Part shown: positions 62,232 to 64,000 of the stretch, piece after piece
How the letters are laid out: the number at the start of each line of letters is the position of its first letter
Position numbering within the stretch: position 1 is the first letter of the stretch
Assembly: GCF_016862375.1 (NCBI RefSeq)
Contig: NZ_BOMV01000069.1
Location: forward strand, 124,001 to 188,000
Origin: Paractinoplanes rishiriensis
GTDB lineage: Bacteria > Actinomycetota > Actinomycetes > Mycobacteriales > Micromonosporaceae
Direction: 5' to 3'
DNA length: 64,000 bases
The notes under the pieces: model-generated
What the model was told of the DNA's origin: nothing
What the model saw: only the letters and a program-made list of their open reading frames with translations
Databases searched by the model: none
Position numbers and translations under genes: made by a program

Positions 62232-63830
62232 CTAAACTCCTCCGGACAGCTCGTACGGCGAGCGGAAGGGGTAATACGCGGGCAGGAAGCTCGCCAGCAT
62301 CGCGGCCTGCGCCTGAGCCTCGGCACCAGTCGAATTGGTGTCGTTCAGGCAGAACAATTGATGGTGTCGCCGGCGCAGCGTGGTGGCCAGGCGCTGGGGC
62401 GTCAACGGGTCGGCCAGGTCGCGGTACATGTACTGCACGTCGCCGAGCACGGCCCGGCCGGTCAGGTACGACCAGTGCTGCTGCAGCGACGAGGTGAGCG
62501 AGATGTCCTCGGGGTGCCGGAACTGGTGCGCCGCGGTGGCCGCGATCTGCTCCGGGTACCGCTCCACGATCTCGGCGAGCACGCTGCGCCGGGCCGCGTG
62601 CGGGGTGTGCTTGATCTTGAATCCGAGGAACCGGCCGAACTCCCGCTCGATCAGCGCGCGGTTGTTCTTGCCGGCCGACATCACCGGCGGCTCGTCGGCC
62701 GTCGGCGGGCCACAGTCCACCCGGATCCGGGACAGGAACACCCGGGTCTGCCCGGACGCGGTGAAGAAGAAGCCCGGCGGCAACGCCTGGCCGAAGAAGA
62801 CGTCGTCGTTCACGTACAGGAAATGCTCGGAAAGTCCTTCGATGTGGTGCAGCCGCGTCTCGATGGCCATCGAGTTGAACGTCGGCAGGCGGCCCTCGGT
62901 CCCGAAGATCTCCTTGTGGCTGACCACCGTGACCTGCGGGTGGTCCACGTTCAGCCACTCCGGCACCTGGTCGTCGGTGACCAGGAAGATCCGGCGGACC
63001 CAGGGCGCGTACGCGTGCAGCGAGCGCAGCGAGTAGCGCAGTTCGTCCCGGGAGACGTAGCGCGACGCGTTCGCGGCCTCCTCGTTGACGCTCACCCAGC
63101 CGTTCTCGACCAGGGCCGCGTTCTTGCGCGCCACCCAGGCCGGGTCGGCGCCGTCCACCCAGGTGTAGACGACGTCGATCGGGAAGTCGACGTGCTCCAG
63201 GGCGGGCAGCAGGAACGGCTGGCGGGTGCGGTACGTACGCCCGGGGGCGGCGGCCCGGAAGTCACCGAACGCGCTCTCGTCGGCCTCGACCTCGGCATCG
63301 GTGTGCAGCACCACGTCGACCGAGAGGTTGAACCGGGGTGCGACCAGCCGGTCGGCCTCCTCGCGCCAGAACTCGATCTCGCAGGCGTGCTCCACCCCGA
63401 GCAGCAGGTGCCGGCCGGGGTCGGTGATCGGCCAGTAGACCGCCGTGGCCACCGGCAGCCCGGCCTTGTCATCGACGACCGGCGCGACGGTGGCGCCGGC
63501 CCGGGCCAGACGGGCCAGGACGCGCTCCACCCCGGGACGGGCCGACTCGGGCACGGCCAGCGCGGTCCGCTGCCATTGCACCGGGGGCACCCGGAAGTAG
63601 CCCACCCCGGCCTCGTCCAGGGCGTCAACCACCCGGTCGAGGTTGCGGGTGCGTACCGAAAGGGGTGAGGCGTCCGGGTCGATGCCGGCCACGTTCCGCT
63701 CCTGGACCAGCGGATCCCGTCGCTCCTTGCGCTTCGCCAGCGCGTCCCGCACCGGCGCCGGCAGTGCGGTGAACACGAGCCGGCGGACCGGCCGGGGTAC
63801 GGCCTTCCGCACGAGACGCAGGGGGGACAC
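62232..63830 (-). CDS. Stealth-family sugar-phosphate transferase
   Basis: A 532-residue Stealth protein. The family makes capsule-like hexose-1-phosphate polymers and is related to eukaryotic GlcNAc-1-phosphotransferase. The conserved regions are in order: CR1 IDVVYTWVDGADPAW (about residue 240), CR2 NRYVSRDELRYSLRSLHAYAPW-type block with IFLVTDDQVPEWL and GRLPTFNSMAIETRLHHIEGLS, FLYVNDDVFFGQALPP, then CR3/CR4 (QHWSYLTGRAVLGDVQYMYR). A 200-residue N-terminal part precedes CR1. The GTG at 63830 has AAAGGA 8 bases upstream. It is the first gene of the surface polymer operon. The remaining 170 bases of the window show no gene. Confidence 0.93.
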   Translation of the reverse strand: MSPLRLVRKAVPRPVRRLVFTALPAPVRDALAKRKERRDPLVQERNVAGIDPDASPLSVRTRNLDRVVDALDEAGVGYFRVPPVQWQRTALAVPESARPGVERVLARLARAGATVAPVVDDKAGLPVATAVYWPITDPGRHLLLGVEHACEIEFWREEADRLVAPRFNLSVDVVLHTDAEVEADESAFGDFRAAAPGRTYRTRQPFLLPALEHVDFPIDVVYTWVDGADPAWVARKNAALVENGWVSVNEEAANASRYVSRDELRYSLRSLHAYAPWVRRIFLVTDDQVPEWLNVDHPQVTVVSHKEIFGTEGRLPTFNSMAIETRLHHIEGLSEHFLYVNDDVFFGQALPPGFFFTASGQTRVFLSRIRVDCGPPTADEPPVMSAGKNNRALIEREFGRFLGFKIKHTPHAARRSVLAEIVERYPEQIAATAAHQFRHPEDISLTSSLQQHWSYLTGRAVLGDVQYMYRDLADPLTPQRLATTLRRRHHQLFCLNDTNSTGAEAQAQAAMLASFLPAYYPFRSPYELSGGV

Positions 63831-64000
63831 GCCGCAATCCTTTCCGCCCGACCGCACCGGGATCCATAAGATGTCTGGGTTTTGGCGGCCGTGAGCCGCA
63901 CAGCACGCTGGCGCGCTGCTCGGACAGCGCGATCGGGCGGCTAGGTTACCACCTTGGAAATTCACCAAACGGCCGCATGACCGTCATCTGGACGCCCTGC

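Noticed and set aside
60213-63668. 1151-residue plus-strand frame over the surface polymer genes
   Set aside because: It is antisense to well-identified genes with many family motifs and has low-complexity composition typical of a shadow frame.

Overview
The window is a chromosomal segment of a high-GC filamentous actinomycete, most likely of the family Micromonosporaceae (Actinoplanes-like). This is inferred from the dense GTG/TTG starts, the third-position GC bias, the gene families (WXG/PPE-like proteins with a mycosin, DUF4349, DUF4245, the SCO6745 family, many Ser/Thr kinases) and gene order. No rRNA, tRNA, CRISPR array, prophage or complete insertion sequence was seen.

Region 1 (1-18.9 kb) is core metabolism: the ychF 3' end, rmuC, ispH, xseA-xseB, two lipid-anchored or membrane proteins beside the glpX fructose bisphosphatase, an AadA-like nucleotidyltransferase, a rhomboid and a trypsin-like protease, a lytic transglycosylase, a PIN-PhoH protein, otsB, a short-chain cis-prenyltransferase and pckG. 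From memory, ychF, ispH, xseAB, DUF4245/glpX, phoH2 and uppS also lie together in Mycobacterium tuberculosis (about Rv1086-Rv1112), so this is an old actinobacterial neighbourhood.

Region 2 (19-38.7 kb) starts with an ECF sigma factor carrying its own zinc-finger tail and two GtrA proteins. It then follows the conserved acyl-CoA carboxylase neighbourhood: PH-domain protein, birA, carboxylase beta, tiny epsilon subunit, maf, biotinylated alpha subunit. Here that block is opened by three insertions. The first is two M50 proteases with a giant Ser/Thr kinase (25.4-30.5 kb). The second is a type VII secretion-like trio ending in a mycosin (31.0-33.9 kb), with visibly lower GC in the mycosin gene. 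The third is a PadR-controlled DrrAB-type ABC exporter (34.6-36.9 kb) with a perfect 24-bp palindrome.

Region 3 (38.7-52.5 kb) holds a transglutaminase / alpha-E / ATP-grasp cluster, a DedA protein, a LpdA-type flavoprotein, a gamma-glutamylcyclotransferase-like protein, two tandem double-GNAT acetyltransferases, an SCO6745-family protein, a coiled-coil protein with a metallo-beta-lactamase-fold hydrolase, a broken TnpB-type transposase, a DUF4349 lipoprotein and an M20 amidohydrolase.

Region 4 (52.5-64 kb) has a B12-type acyl-CoA mutase catalytic subunit, a second Ser/Thr kinase, a phosphohexomutase, a GOLPH3-family protein and an overlapping three-gene cell-surface polymer operon: Stealth phosphotransferase, GT2/CDP-glycerol transferase and UDP-GlcNAc 2-epimerase.

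A window-wide pattern is that about 20 genes have a TAnnnT-like -10 hexamer ending 6-8 bases before the chosen start codon, which predicts leaderless mRNAs and supports those starts. The least explained signals are the Shine-Dalgarno/anti-Shine-Dalgarno hairpin at 52685-52724, the 12-bp perfect hairpin at 42254-42284, the type VII trio, and the 12-bp tandem repeat that exactly fills the gap after maf.
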